Shown piece by piece: positions 17,292 to 25,960 of a DNA stretch of 64,000 nucleotides. Under the pieces are notes generated by a model. It was not told where the DNA came from and ran no database searches. It was given only the letters and a program-made list of their open reading frames with translations. This stretch comes from Pseudomonas sp. NFR16 (GTDB lineage: Bacteria; Pseudomonadota; Gammaproteobacteria; Pseudomonadales; Pseudomonadaceae): the NCBI RefSeq assembly GCF_900108875.1, contig NZ_FNYJ01000005.1:473254-537253 (forward strand), read 5' to 3'. Position 1 is the stretch's first letter, and every line of letters starts with the position of its first letter. The position numbers were made by a program, and so were the translations under genes.

Positions 17292-18215
17292 GTGTCCCGA
17301 CTTTTTTTACTTTTTGTCGTATTCATCACCGGTTTTTCCTACATTGCTACAGCCCAGGCCGACGTTCGTGTGCTGACCAGCATCAAGCCGCTACAGCTGA
17401 TTGCAGCGGCCGTGCAGGATGGCATCGCCGTGCCCGAAGTGCTGCTGCCGCCGGGGGCGTCGCCGCATAATTACGCGCTGCGTCCATCCGACGTACGGCG
17501 CGTGCAGGAGGTCGATCTGCTTTACTGGATCGGCCCGGACATGGAGACATTTCTCCCCCGCGTGCTCGCTAACCGGACCCAGGCGTCTGTGGCCGTTCAG
17601 TCGTTGCCGGGTATGCACCTGCGCCATTTCACAGCCAGCGATGAGCACCACGATGATGGCGACGAAGACGAGCATGATCACGATCACCGCCCAGGGAGCG
17701 TAGATGCGCATCTGTGGCTTTCATCGGCGAATGCCCGTGTGATTGCGGCAAAAATGGCGGCAGATCTGAGCCAGGCGGATCCGGCCAACGCTGCGCGCTA
17801 CGACAGCAATCTGAAGGCGTTCGACGCGCGGATGGATGCTGTGGACGCGAAGATCAAGCAACGCGTGGCCGGCATCGCGGACAAGAAATTCTTCGTCTTT
17901 CATGAGGCGTTCGACTACTTCGAAGAAGCCTATGGCATCAAGCACGCCGGTGTCTTTGCGGTCAGCAGCGAGGTGCAGCCGGGCGCCCAGCACGTCGCCG
18001 CGATGCGCGCGCGCCTGAGCGAGTTCGGCAAGACCTGCGTATTCAGCGAGCCACCCTTGCGCCCGCGTCTGGCCGACACGCTGAGTGCCGGTCTGCCGGT
18101 CAAACTGGCGGAGCTGGACGCGCTGGGCGGGTACACGCCAGCCACTGCCCAGGGCTATGAGCAATTGCTGAGCAAACTCGCGGATGATCTGGCGGGGTGT
18201 CTGGAGGGTTTGTAA
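17292..18215 (+). CDS. znuA: Zinc ABC transporter substrate-binding protein
   Basis: Periplasmic zinc receptor, 307 residues from GTG 17292. Signal peptide about 1-23 (MSRLFLLFVVFITGFSYIATAQA), then the mature start DVRVLTSIKPLQL. ZnuA features include HNYALRPSDVRRVQ with the first His ligand, an acidic His-rich loop near residues 115-135 (DEHHDDGDEDEHDHDH) and FVFHEAFDYFEEAYGI with a further ligand. No ATG is in frame near the start; GTG 17283 is an alternative. It is divergent from zur-znuCB and probably Zur-controlled. Confidence 0.93.
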   Translation: MSRLFLLFVVFITGFSYIATAQADVRVLTSIKPLQLIAAAVQDGIAVPEVLLPPGASPHNYALRPSDVRRVQEVDLLYWIGPDMETFLPRVLANRTQASVAVQSLPGMHLRHFTASDEHHDDGDEDEHDHDHRPGSVDAHLWLSSANARVIAAKMAADLSQADPANAARYDSNLKAFDARMDAVDAKIKQRVAGIADKKFFVFHEAFDYFEEAYGIKHAGVFAVSSEVQPGAQHVAAMRARLSEFGKTCVFSEPPLRPRLADTLSAGLPVKLAELDALGGYTPATAQGYEQLLSKLADDLAGCLEGL

Positions 18216-18288
18216 CGTCTGGGCTGACGCCATTGCAGGCCAGCGCGCCCCTGCCGTGCACGCGCCTCTGTGGGCTGAGCAAATCCCT

Positions 18289-18310
18289 TAGGCGCGCTTG
18301 CCTGCGATGG
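18289..18310. repeat. Degenerate REP half-copy
   Basis: GGCGCGCTTGCCTGCGAT near 18291 is a diverged version of the REP arm seen at 8616-8636. It sits between the convergent ends of znuA and thrB, the usual place for such elements. Confidence 0.5.
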
Positions 18311-18321
18311 CAATTTAAAGA

Positions 18322-19272
18322 TTACAACGCAAACGGCAGCGGAATGTGGGTCTCCTGGCGCTGCTCCAGTCGCACGCGGAATTCGGACGGGTCGTGGATC
18401 AACACGTCCTGGCCGGCGAAGGTCTCGGCAGCGATCAGGCGTGAGAGCCAGAATCGCACGCACCCGACACGAAGCATGGTTGACCACAGCTCGGCTTCCG
18501 CTGCGGTGAACGGCCTCAGCGCGGCATACGCGCCGAGTAAGGCGCGCGCACGCGGGGCGTCGATGCTGCCGTCCGTAAACGAACACCAGTCATTCACGGC
18601 AATCGCCACGTCGTAGAGCATCGGACCTGAGCATGCGTTGTAGAAGTCGATCACGCCGGTCAGGTGCGTGCCTTCGAACAAGGTATTGTCGCGGAACAGG
18701 TCAGCGTGAAGATTGGCCCGCGGCAGCGCCATGATCTTCGCCTTCAGGCGGCGGATTTCTTCCACAGCCGTGGTGAGCAGCGCGCCTTGCACCTCATCAA
18801 GATGCGAGATGAAATTGCTGCCCTCTTCCAGCATCCAGTCCAGACCGCGATCCGTCTTGCGCTCGATGATTCTTTCGCGGGTCGCCAAGTGCATGTGCGC
18901 CAACAATTCACCGATCTGCACGCAATGCTGGGTATTGGGCTCGGTCGGGTGCTTGCCTGCCAGGCGCGGTTGCAGCAGTGCCGGCTTGCCCTTGAGCTCG
19001 CGCAGGGCCTGACCATCGGTGGTGCGCAGCGCGTAAGGGACGGGCAGGTTGGCGTCGTGCAGCACGTCCAGCAGTTCGATGAAAAACGGCATCTCCTGAA
19101 CGGGGCCGCGCTCGACCAGCGTCAGCACGAACTCCCCACGCTCAAGGCTCACGAAAAAATTGGTGTTTTCACTTCCGGCGGCAATGCCCTGGAAATCACG
19201 CAGTGCGCCAAGCCCGTACGGGGCGAGAAAAGCTTCCAGCTCGGGCCGAGCCAGGGGAGTAAAAACGGACAT
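18322..19272 (-). CDS. thrB: Homoserine kinase, APH/ThrB type II family
   Basis: Phosphorylates L-homoserine in threonine biosynthesis. The 316-residue protein belongs to the aminoglycoside-phosphotransferase-like ThrB family used by pseudomonads, unrelated to GHMP-type ThrB of enterics. Motifs: GSENTNFFV (nucleotide region), catalytic LPRANLHADLFRDNTLF with H-x-D, and GVIDFYNACSGPMLYDVAIAVNDWC. It starts beyond the DUF2782 gene that follows upstream on the same strand, 34 bases apart, so they may be co-transcribed. Confidence 0.92.
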   Translation of the reverse strand: MSVFTPLARPELEAFLAPYGLGALRDFQGIAAGSENTNFFVSLERGEFVLTLVERGPVQEMPFFIELLDVLHDANLPVPYALRTTDGQALRELKGKPALLQPRLAGKHPTEPNTQHCVQIGELLAHMHLATRERIIERKTDRGLDWMLEEGSNFISHLDEVQGALLTTAVEEIRRLKAKIMALPRANLHADLFRDNTLFEGTHLTGVIDFYNACSGPMLYDVAIAVNDWCSFTDGSIDAPRARALLGAYAALRPFTAAEAELWSTMLRVGCVRFWLSRLIAAETFAGQDVLIHDPSEFRVRLEQRQETHIPLPFAL

Positions 19273-19306
19273 AGAAGACTGCCAGCAAAAGAGTGAATGT
19301 AAGGCG

Positions 19307-19597
19307 TTACCAGCTGAATAGTACCCACTGAGGGATCAGCATGTCCGGTTGATCCGAACGAATGAATTGCCCGCTCGTGCCGTCAGCGCGCACCAGATAA
19401 TACGGCTTGCCATGTTTGGGCGTGATTTTAACCGCATACACGAAGCCGTTGGCTTTGTACTCCTGAATGAAATTCTCGCCGTCCTTGCTGATGGTGACGT
19501 CGGGCTCCGCCGAAGGTGCTTCGTCGTCGACAGCCATGGCAAGCGCAGGGCATGCGGCCAACAACAAGACCAGTGACAGGCGATTTGGCGCGCGCAT
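19307..19597 (-). CDS. DUF2782 family small secreted protein
   Basis: A 96-residue protein with a signal peptide (about 1-22, MRAPNRLSLVLLLAACPALAMA) and a short domain containing ENFIQEYKANGFVYAVKITPKHGKPYYLVRADG, the DUF2782 signature. It is regularly encoded between thrB and polA in pseudomonads. The function is unknown. AAGGACAAGG upstream supports ATG 19597. Confidence 0.85.
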   Translation of the reverse strand: MRAPNRLSLVLLLAACPALAMAVDDEAPSAEPDVTISKDGENFIQEYKANGFVYAVKITPKHGKPYYLVRADGTSGQFIRSDQPDMLIPQWVLFSW

Positions 19598-19671
19598 GAT
19601 AACCTTGTCCCTTTGTCGTCAACGGTCTTCGCATTCTAGCGCCGACCCCGCCGAAAAGGTTGATCCTGCAC

Positions 19672-22440
19672 ATGAGTCTCGCGCCCCTCGTCCTGGTGGA
19701 CGGTTCTTCTTATCTGTACCGCGCCTTCCACGCGCTGCCGCCGCTCACTACGTCCAAGGGCCTGCCCACCGGTGCGGTCAAGGGCGTGCTCAACATGCTC
19801 AAGAGCCTGCGCAAGCAATATCCCGAAAGCCCCTTTGCCGTGGTCTTCGATGCGAAGGGCGGGACGTTCCGCGATGAGATGTTCGCCGAGTACAAAGCCA
19901 ATCGACCCAGCATGCCCGATGACATGCGCGTGCAAATCGATTTTCTGCACAACTGCGTCAAAGGCCTGGGGTATCCGCTGCTTTGCGTTGAAGGCGTCGA
20001 AGCCGACGATGTAATTGGCACACTTGCGCGCAGCAGTGCGGCCGCCGACCGCCCGGTCGTCATCTCGACGGGTGACAAGGACATGGCTCAATTGGTGGAT
20101 GGCCACATCACGCTGGTCAACACCATGACCGGCAGCGTTCTCGACGTGGCCGGGGTTAAGGAAAAGTTTGGTGTCGGTCCGGAGCACATCGTCGATTATC
20201 TCGCACTGATGGGCGACAAAGTCGACAATATCCCGGGCGTTCCCGGCGTGGGCGAAAAGACCGCGGCCGGATTGCTGGTCGGTATTAACGGCGGTCTCAA
20301 AGAGCTCTATGAGAACCTCGACAAGGTGCCGACGCTGTCCATTCGTGGCGCAAAATCCCTGCCAGCCAAGCTTGAAGAGCACAGGGAAATGGCATTTCTT
20401 TCCTACCAGTTGGCGACGATCAAAGTGGACGTTCCGCTGGATATCGAACTGGATGCTCTGCATTGCGGCGAGCCTGACCGCGAGGCGTTGCTGGCGTTGT
20501 ACACCGAGCTTGAGTTCAAGAGCTGGATCAACGATCTGCAACGCGAAGCCAAGCAGGACGGCGCCGAAATACCGACCGCCGCCGCCGAGCCCGCGCCGGT
20601 CATTGAAGCCAAGTATGAATTGATCCTTGAGCAGACGCAGTTCGACGCCTGGCTGAAGAAACTTGAAGCGGCTGATTTGTTTGCTTTCGTAGTGCAAAGC
20701 AACGGTATCGACGCCCAGCGCGCGCAAGTGGTGGGCTTGTCGTTTGCGATAAAGACCCACGAGGCGTGCTATATCCCGCTGACCCATTCCTACATGGGCG
20801 TGCCGCAACAGCTGGATCGGGACGCAGTGCTCAAAGCCGTCAAGCCGATGCTGGAGGATGCCAGCAAGATTAAAGTCGGTCAGCACGCAAAGTTCGCGAT
20901 CAACTTGCTCGCCAACTGCGCGATCGACGGCGATCAGCAACAGGGTATCCATGTGCAGGGCGTCAAGTTCGACACGATGCTGGAGTCCTATGTCCTGGAT
21001 TCCACGGCTACGCGGCATGATCGTGACAGTCTGGTGGCCAAGTATCTGGATCACACGCCGGTGAACTTCCAGGAAATTGCAGGCAAAGGCGCCAAGCAGC
21101 TTTCGTTCGATCAGATCGCGCTCGAGCAAGCAGGCATGTACGCCGCTGAAGAAGTCGATCTGACGCTGCGCTTGCACGAAACGCTTCAGGAAAAACTGGG
21201 CAAGACACCCTCCCTTGCGCCGGTGCTCAACGACATTGAAATGCCGTTGATGCCTGTGCTGGCGCGCATTGAGCGCCAGGGTGCGTTCGTGGATGCCAAG
21301 CTTCTGGGCATCCAGAGTGTGGAGCTGGGCAACAAAATGACCGAGCTTGAGCGCGAGGCGTTTGCGATTGCCGGCGAGGAGTTCAATCTCGGTTCGCCGA
21401 AGCAGCTGGGCGTGATCCTCTACGAAAAGCTGGGCATGCCGATCATCAGCAAAACAGCCACCGGCCAGCCTTCCACGGCCGAAGCCGTACTGGCGGAGCT
21501 GGCCGAACAGGACTTCCCACTGCCTAAGGTGTTGATGCAGTACCGCTCGATGAGCAAGCTCAAGAGCACTTACACCGACCGGCTGCCGGAGCAGATCAAT
21601 CCGCGCACCGGGCGGATTCACACGTCGTATCACCAAGCGGTCGCGGTCACCGGGCGCTTGTCTTCCAGCGATCCGAACCTGCAGAACATCCCTATCAGGA
21701 CCGCCGAAGGTCGCCGTATTCGTCAGGCCTTCGTCGCCCCGCAGGGCTACAAGCTGCTGGCGGCGGACTACTCGCAGATCGAACTGCGGATCATGGCGCA
21801 CCTGGCCAAGGACGAAGGGCTGTTGCACGCGTTCCGCAATGATCTGGACGTGCACCGGGCGACAGCTGGCGAGGTGTTCGGCGTCGAGCTGGCGGATGTC
21901 ACCCATGACATGCGCCGCAGCGCCAAGGCGATCAACTTTGGTCTGATCTACGGCATGAGCGCATTCGGTCTGGCCAAGCAGATTGGTGTCGACCGCAAAC
22001 AGTCGCAAGCCTATGTAGACCGCTACTTCGCGCGGTATCCGGGCGTGCTGGAGTACATGGAGCGCACCCGCACGCAAGCGGCGGAACAAGGGTTTGTGGA
22101 GACCATTTTCGGTCGCCGTCTCTACCTGCCGGACATCAACGCGAAGAACCAGGCGCTGCGCAAAGGCGCCGAACGCATGGCGATCAATGCCCCGATGCAA
22201 GGCACTGCCGCCGATATCATCAAGCGCGCCATGGTGGCGGTGAACGGCTGGCTGGATTCGTCAGGCCTGGACGCGCGCGTCATCCTGCAGGTTCACGACG
22301 AACTGGTGCTCGAGGTGCGCGAGGACCTTGTGGAGCAGATCAGCAGGGACATCCGTGTGCACATGAGCGGTGCAGCCGAGCTGGACGTGCCGCTGTTGGT
22401 GGAAGTGGGCGTGGGGAACAACTGGGACGAGGCGCATTGA
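19672..22440 (+). CDS. polA: DNA polymerase I, with degenerate 3'-5' exonuclease active site
   Basis: Repair and Okazaki-fragment polymerase, 922 residues. The N-terminal 5' nuclease (about 1-290: VDGSSYLYRAFH, VFDAKGGTFRDE, GVEADDVIGTLA) and the C-terminal polymerase (ADYSQIELRIMAHL, RRSAKAINFGLIYG, QVHDELVLEV) look intact. In the middle 3'-5' exonuclease domain the E. coli catalytic residues are replaced: FDTET reads FVVQS (Asp355 to Val, Glu357 to Gln), the Asp424 position reads Ala (GQHAKFAIN) and Asp501 reads Glu (YAAEE). Proofreading is therefore probably absent. ATG 19672 has AAAAGG upstream. Confidence 0.96.
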   Translation: MSLAPLVLVDGSSYLYRAFHALPPLTTSKGLPTGAVKGVLNMLKSLRKQYPESPFAVVFDAKGGTFRDEMFAEYKANRPSMPDDMRVQIDFLHNCVKGLGYPLLCVEGVEADDVIGTLARSSAAADRPVVISTGDKDMAQLVDGHITLVNTMTGSVLDVAGVKEKFGVGPEHIVDYLALMGDKVDNIPGVPGVGEKTAAGLLVGINGGLKELYENLDKVPTLSIRGAKSLPAKLEEHREMAFLSYQLATIKVDVPLDIELDALHCGEPDREALLALYTELEFKSWINDLQREAKQDGAEIPTAAAEPAPVIEAKYELILEQTQFDAWLKKLEAADLFAFVVQSNGIDAQRAQVVGLSFAIKTHEACYIPLTHSYMGVPQQLDRDAVLKAVKPMLEDASKIKVGQHAKFAINLLANCAIDGDQQQGIHVQGVKFDTMLESYVLDSTATRHDRDSLVAKYLDHTPVNFQEIAGKGAKQLSFDQIALEQAGMYAAEEVDLTLRLHETLQEKLGKTPSLAPVLNDIEMPLMPVLARIERQGAFVDAKLLGIQSVELGNKMTELEREAFAIAGEEFNLGSPKQLGVILYEKLGMPIISKTATGQPSTAEAVLAELAEQDFPLPKVLMQYRSMSKLKSTYTDRLPEQINPRTGRIHTSYHQAVAVTGRLSSSDPNLQNIPIRTAEGRRIRQAFVAPQGYKLLAADYSQIELRIMAHLAKDEGLLHAFRNDLDVHRATAGEVFGVELADVTHDMRRSAKAINFGLIYGMSAFGLAKQIGVDRKQSQAYVDRYFARYPGVLEYMERTRTQAAEQGFVETIFGRRLYLPDINAKNQALRKGAERMAINAPMQGTAADIIKRAMVAVNGWLDSSGLDARVILQVHDELVLEVREDLVEQISRDIRVHMSGAAELDVPLLVEVGVGNNWDEAH

Positions 22441-22635
22441 TCAATAGTTGACCGAAGATTTGCGGCTTTGTCAGCGAGCTCGCCCGTGAGTCAGCCTTCA
22501 GACGCCACGCACAGGTGTCGTATGGGCCTGAGACCTCGCGAGCGCGCGCGCTGGGCAGTGCCTCCGGTTGAGCGCTCTGAAACGCGCGGCGTGAGGCAAG
22601 CCTTGCCTGCCGCCAACATTAAATTTCCTCAGGTT
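22441..22635. other. Intergenic region after polA, no gene seen
   Basis: These 195 bases follow the polA stop and precede the AlgU-type promoter of the sRNA. I see no ORF with a ribosome binding site and no clear terminator hairpin. Confidence 0.4.
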
Positions 22636-22637
22636 TT

Positions 22638-22665
22638 GAACTTCCGCGGACAAAACCCGGTCAGA
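22638..22665 (+). promoter_or_regulatory. AlgU/RpoE (sigma-22) type promoter of the ErsA-like sRNA
   Basis: GAACTT (22638-22643), a 17-base spacer and TCAGA (22661-22665) match the AlgU consensus GAACTT-N16/17-TCtgA almost perfectly. Transcription would begin near 22671. ErsA of P. aeruginosa is known to be AlgU-dependent. Confidence 0.75.
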
Positions 22666-22670
22666 GTTTG

Positions 22671-22799
22671 CGAATGGCTGACGTAGCCATTCATGCTCCT
22701 ATGTTGTGTTAAGTGTTGGCAGATATCCGGACCCCTTCCCTAGAGGTCTGGACTTAGACCCCGAACTTCCCCTCCCCATATGAAGTCCGGGGTTTTTTT
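22671..22799 (+). ncRNA. ersA: ErsA-like envelope-stress small RNA (Spot 42 locus)
   Basis: The position between polA and engB is the genomic place of Spot 42 in enterics and of ErsA in Pseudomonas. From the AlgU-type promoter to the terminator the predicted transcript is about 129 bases, close to the known ErsA size of about 130. A C-rich unpaired stretch (CCCCTCCCC at 22769-22777) sits in the terminator loop region, like the pairing region ErsA uses on target mRNAs. There is no ORF. The 5' end is estimated from the promoter. Confidence 0.75.
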
Positions 22800-22800
22800 T
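22759..22800 (+). terminator. Terminator of the ErsA-like sRNA
   Basis: Stem CCCCGAACTT (22759-22768) pairs with AAGTCCGGGG (22783-22792) with one mismatch, followed by eight T's (22793-22800). An alternative 5' arm GGACTT at 22750-22755 can also pair with AAGTCC. Confidence 0.85.
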
Positions 22801-22809
22801 GCCTGCGAT

Positions 22810-23445
22810 TCAAGCCGCAGGCGCTTTGTCTTCCAATTCCATCCAGTCAGCGAGCACGGTGTACGCCTCTTCCAGGCCCATGCGCTTGGGTGCCGAAAAC
22901 AGCTGGATGGTGACCGTGTCGCCCCACCCCTTCCGAATCTCGGACTGCACTTTGAGCAGCGTGTTCTTCGCGGCGCCGAAGGTCAGCTTGTCCGCTTTGG
23001 TCAGCAGAATGTGCATCGGCATGCCGCTGGCGATGGCCCAGTCGAGCATCAGCAGGTCGAAATCGGTCATCGGATGGCGAATGTCCATCATCAGAATCAG
23101 ACCCTTCAAACTTTCGCGGCTGCCCAGATACGCCTCAAGGTGACGCTGCCAGTGCTGCTTGAGCGGGATGGGTACTTTCGCGTAGCCATAACCTGGCAGG
23201 TCCACCAGCCGACGATCATCGTCCAGGCTGAAGAAGTTCAGCAGCTGGGTACGGCCCGGCGTCTTGGAAGTGCGCGCCAGACTGGCATGGGTCAGCGTGT
23301 TCAGCGCACTTGATTTACCGGCGTTGGAGCGACCGGCGAAAGCCACTTCAAAGCCTTCGTCGTCGGGGCATTGATCGACTTTGGCAGCGCTGAGCATGAA
23401 CTTGGCTTGTTGGCACAAACCGAGGATCGGGTTTTTCAGTTGCAT
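22810..23445 (-). CDS. engB: Ribosome biogenesis GTP-binding protein YihA/EngB (YsxC)
   Basis: Essential GTPase for 50S assembly, 211 residues. G1 GRSNAGKSS, G2 region KTPGRTQ, G3 DLPGYG and G4 LTKADK are all visible. Start ATG 23445 (MQLKNPILGLCQQAKF) matches the usual family N-terminus; the upstream extension of the open frame is not protein-like. It is convergent with the sRNA terminator. Confidence 0.94.
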   Translation of the reverse strand: MQLKNPILGLCQQAKFMLSAAKVDQCPDDEGFEVAFAGRSNAGKSSALNTLTHASLARTSKTPGRTQLLNFFSLDDDRRLVDLPGYGYAKVPIPLKQHWQRHLEAYLGSRESLKGLILMMDIRHPMTDFDLLMLDWAIASGMPMHILLTKADKLTFGAAKNTLLKVQSEIRKGWGDTVTIQLFSAPKRMGLEEAYTVLADWMELEDKAPAA

Positions 23446-23619
23446 GGGATATCCGGTGGGAGCGTTGCGGCAGAGGCGCGGCAACGGGGTGTCGTTTCCG
23501 TTTGATGGACGCAAGTATATAATGCCGCAGATTTTGTGTGTGCTTTGTCCACTCGCAGGATGAAGTTCGTAGAAGTCAGACTAACCTTACACGAACAATA
23601 AAGCGCATTGGATCAACCG

Positions 23620-24237
23620 ATGAACAAACTACTGGTTAGCCTGCTTCTGACCTTTGGCATTGCTGGCGCGACGCTCGCCGCCGATGCGGTGGTAGGCGAC
23701 CCGGTCGCAGGCCAGGCAAAAACGGCAGTCTGCGGGGCTTGTCATGGGCCCGATGGCAACAGCATGGCTCCCAATTTTCCCAAACTGGCTGGCCAAGGCC
23801 CGCGTTATCTGCTCAAGCAACTGCATGAAATCAAGGATGGCAAGCGTGTCGTCCTTGAGATGACCGGCTTGCTCAACAATTTCAATGATCAGGATCTGGC
23901 CGATATCGCTGCCTGGTTCGCCAGCCAGAAAGGCAGTGTCGGCGCCGCTGACCCGAATCTGGTGGCGCGCGGCGAGGCGTTGTTCCGGGGCGGCAAGCTG
24001 GATCTGGGCATGCCGGCATGCACCGGGTGCCATTCACCCAATGGCGCAGGTATAGCCGCCGCAGGTTTTCCGCACCTTGGCGGACAGCACGCAGATTACG
24101 TGAAGAAACAGCTGACGGCCTTTCGCGAAGGCGAACGTACCAATGACGGCGATACCATGGTGATGCGCACGATTGCTTCCAAGTTAAGCAACAAGGATAT
24201 CGAAGCGTTGTCGGCCTATATTCAAGGGCTGCACTGA
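23620..24237 (+). CDS. cc4: Cytochrome c4, diheme
   Basis: Periplasmic diheme electron carrier that can feed terminal oxidases. The 205-residue precursor has a signal peptide (about 1-20, ending TLA-A) and two cytochrome c domains, with CGACH (about residue 37) and CTGCH (about 137). Second halves contain likely Met ligands. ATG 23620 gives MNKLLVSLLL; a TTG at 23608 is possible but unlikely. Confidence 0.94.
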   Translation: MNKLLVSLLLTFGIAGATLAADAVVGDPVAGQAKTAVCGACHGPDGNSMAPNFPKLAGQGPRYLLKQLHEIKDGKRVVLEMTGLLNNFNDQDLADIAAWFASQKGSVGAADPNLVARGEALFRGGKLDLGMPACTGCHSPNGAGIAAAGFPHLGGQHADYVKKQLTAFREGERTNDGDTMVMRTIASKLSNKDIEALSAYIQGLH

Positions 24238-24310
24238 TCGGGAGGAACGCGCATTCAGGGCGCTTCGACCAGTGAAATGTTTGTTAGTGTTTCCCCGCAT
24301 CGACGGGCTA

Positions 24311-24339
24311 AAAAGGGTAGCGAACGGCTGCCCTTTTTT
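24311..24339 (+). terminator. Rho-independent terminator after cytochrome c4
   Basis: Stem GGGTAGC (24315-24321) pairs with GCTGCCC (24327-24333), extended by AAAA/TTTT, and ends in six T's. It lies 74 bases past the cc4 stop and 90 bases before dsbA, so dsbA needs its own promoter. Confidence 0.85.
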
Positions 24340-24430
24340 GTGCCCGCAGGCGTTACACTTGCGAACTCGTATCACCTCGCTCGGTCGAACTGCGGCCATC
24401 GAGGTGACTTTTCATGCCTAGGAGTTAAGC

Positions 24431-25072
24431 ATGCGTAATCTGATTCTCAGCGCCGCTCTGGTTTTCACCAGCCTGTTCGGTCTGACCGCTCAGGCGGCGG
24501 AGCCGATCGAAGCCGGCAAACAATATGTCGAGCTGAGCAAAGCTGTCCCTGTTTCCGAACCCGGCAAGATCGAAGTCGTTGAAATGTTCTGGTACGGCTG
24601 CCCACACTGCTACGCGTTCGAACCGACCATCAATCCTTGGATTGAAAAACTCCCTGCCGACGTCCACTTCCTGCGCATTCCTGCAATGTTCGGCGGCCCT
24701 TGGGATGCTCACGGCCAGCTGTTCATCACGCTGGACACCATGGGCGTCGAGAACAAAGTCCACGCCGCCGTGTTCGATGCCATTCAGAAGGGCGGCAAGC
24801 GCCTGACTGACCCGAACGACATGGCTGAATTCGTGGCCACTCAGGGCGTCGACAAGACCAAGTTCCTCGAGACCTTCAACTCGTTCGCAGTAAAGGGCAA
24901 GATCGTCCAGTACAAAGAGCTGGCCAAGAAGTATGAGATCAGCGGTGTACCGACCATGATCGTCAACGGCAAGTATCGTTTCGACCTCGCCTCTGCGGGT
25001 GGTGCGGACCAGGCGCTGGAAGTGGCTGATCAGCTGATCGCCAAAGAGCGCACCACGCTGACTGCCAAGTAA
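24431..25072 (+). CDS. dsbA: Thiol:disulfide interchange protein DsbA
   Basis: Periplasmic oxidase that introduces disulfide bonds into secreted proteins. The 213-residue precursor has a signal peptide (about 1-22) and a thioredoxin fold with active site CPHC in FWYGCPHCYAFEP (about residues 57-60) and the cis-Pro loop SGVPTMIVNGKY. AGGAG precedes ATG 24431. The next gene starts 10 bases after the stop. Confidence 0.95.
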   Translation: MRNLILSAALVFTSLFGLTAQAAEPIEAGKQYVELSKAVPVSEPGKIEVVEMFWYGCPHCYAFEPTINPWIEKLPADVHFLRIPAMFGGPWDAHGQLFITLDTMGVENKVHAAVFDAIQKGGKRLTDPNDMAEFVATQGVDKTKFLETFNSFAVKGKIVQYKELAKKYEISGVPTMIVNGKYRFDLASAGGADQALEVADQLIAKERTTLTAK

Positions 25073-25082
25073 GCCCTGATCA

Positions 25083-25960
25083 TGGGGCGCTGGGGTACTG
25101 AACGTGTCGTTGCCCGGCATACGCCCAAGGTCAACGAGCGTCATCTGCAGAAAACAGGATTGCCAGCCGATGGCCGGCTGCGTTTGCTCAGTTTCAACAT
25201 TCAGGTGGGCATCAGTACCGAGCGCTATCGGCACTACCTGACCCGCGGCTGGCAGCATCTGCTCCCGCACAACGGCCGGGCCGGGAACCTGCAAAAGATC
25301 GGCGACCTGCTCAACGACTATGATCTGGTCGCTTTGCAGGAAGCCGATGGCGGAAGCCTGAGGTCGGGCTACGTCAATCAAGTCGAACACCTCGCTCAGC
25401 TCGGGTCATTTCCGTACTGGCATCAGCAACTCAACCGAAACCTGGGACGTCTTGCTCAACACAGCAACGGCGTGCTCAGCCGCTTGCGTCCCTGGGACAT
25501 CGAAGATCACCCGCTGCCCGGGCCTGCCGGTCGTGGCGCCATTCTCGTACGCTTCGGCGAGGGGCCGGACGCGCTGGTCGTGGTGGTCATGCACCTTGCG
25601 CTGGGCGCTCGGACGCGCACTCGCCAGCTGGCATACATTCGGGAGCTGATCGGCGGTTATCGTCATCAGGTGCTGATGGGTGACATGAACACCCACGCCA
25701 CCGATCTGCTGGAGCTCTCGCCTTTGCGCGATCTGGGCCTGCTTGCGCCGCAGATCGAGGCGACCTTCCCCAGCTGGCGCCCCCAGCGGTGTCTGGACCA
25801 CATTCTTCTGAGCCCGACCCTGACGCTTGAAAAAGTGCAGGTGCTGGCCCAGCCCATTTCCGATCATCTGCCGGTCGCGGTGGAGATTCGCTTGCCGGCC
25901 TCATTAATCGGTGACTCGCTGCCGATAACAAGCACATCTCCTCTCGGACCTTCGGAATGA
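25083..25960 (+). CDS. Endonuclease/exonuclease/phosphatase (EEP) family protein
   Basis: A 292-residue protein of the Mg-dependent EEP fold, with LLSFNIQVGIS, ALQEADGG (metal-binding Glu), MGDMNTHATDL and the terminal SDHLPVAVEI (catalytic Asp-His). No signal peptide is seen, so it is probably cytoplasmic. The substrate cannot be told from sequence. Its end overlaps the diguanylate cyclase start by four bases (ATGA), and dsbA precedes it closely, so the three are probably co-transcribed. Start is ATG at 25082-25083. Confidence 0.85.

Noticed and set aside
19636..22200. 854-codon open frame on the minus strand opposite polA
   Set aside because: It mirrors polA codon structure in a GC-rich genome, has no ribosome binding site or family motifs, and the product is rich in His/Arg/Gln as typical for antisense shadows.
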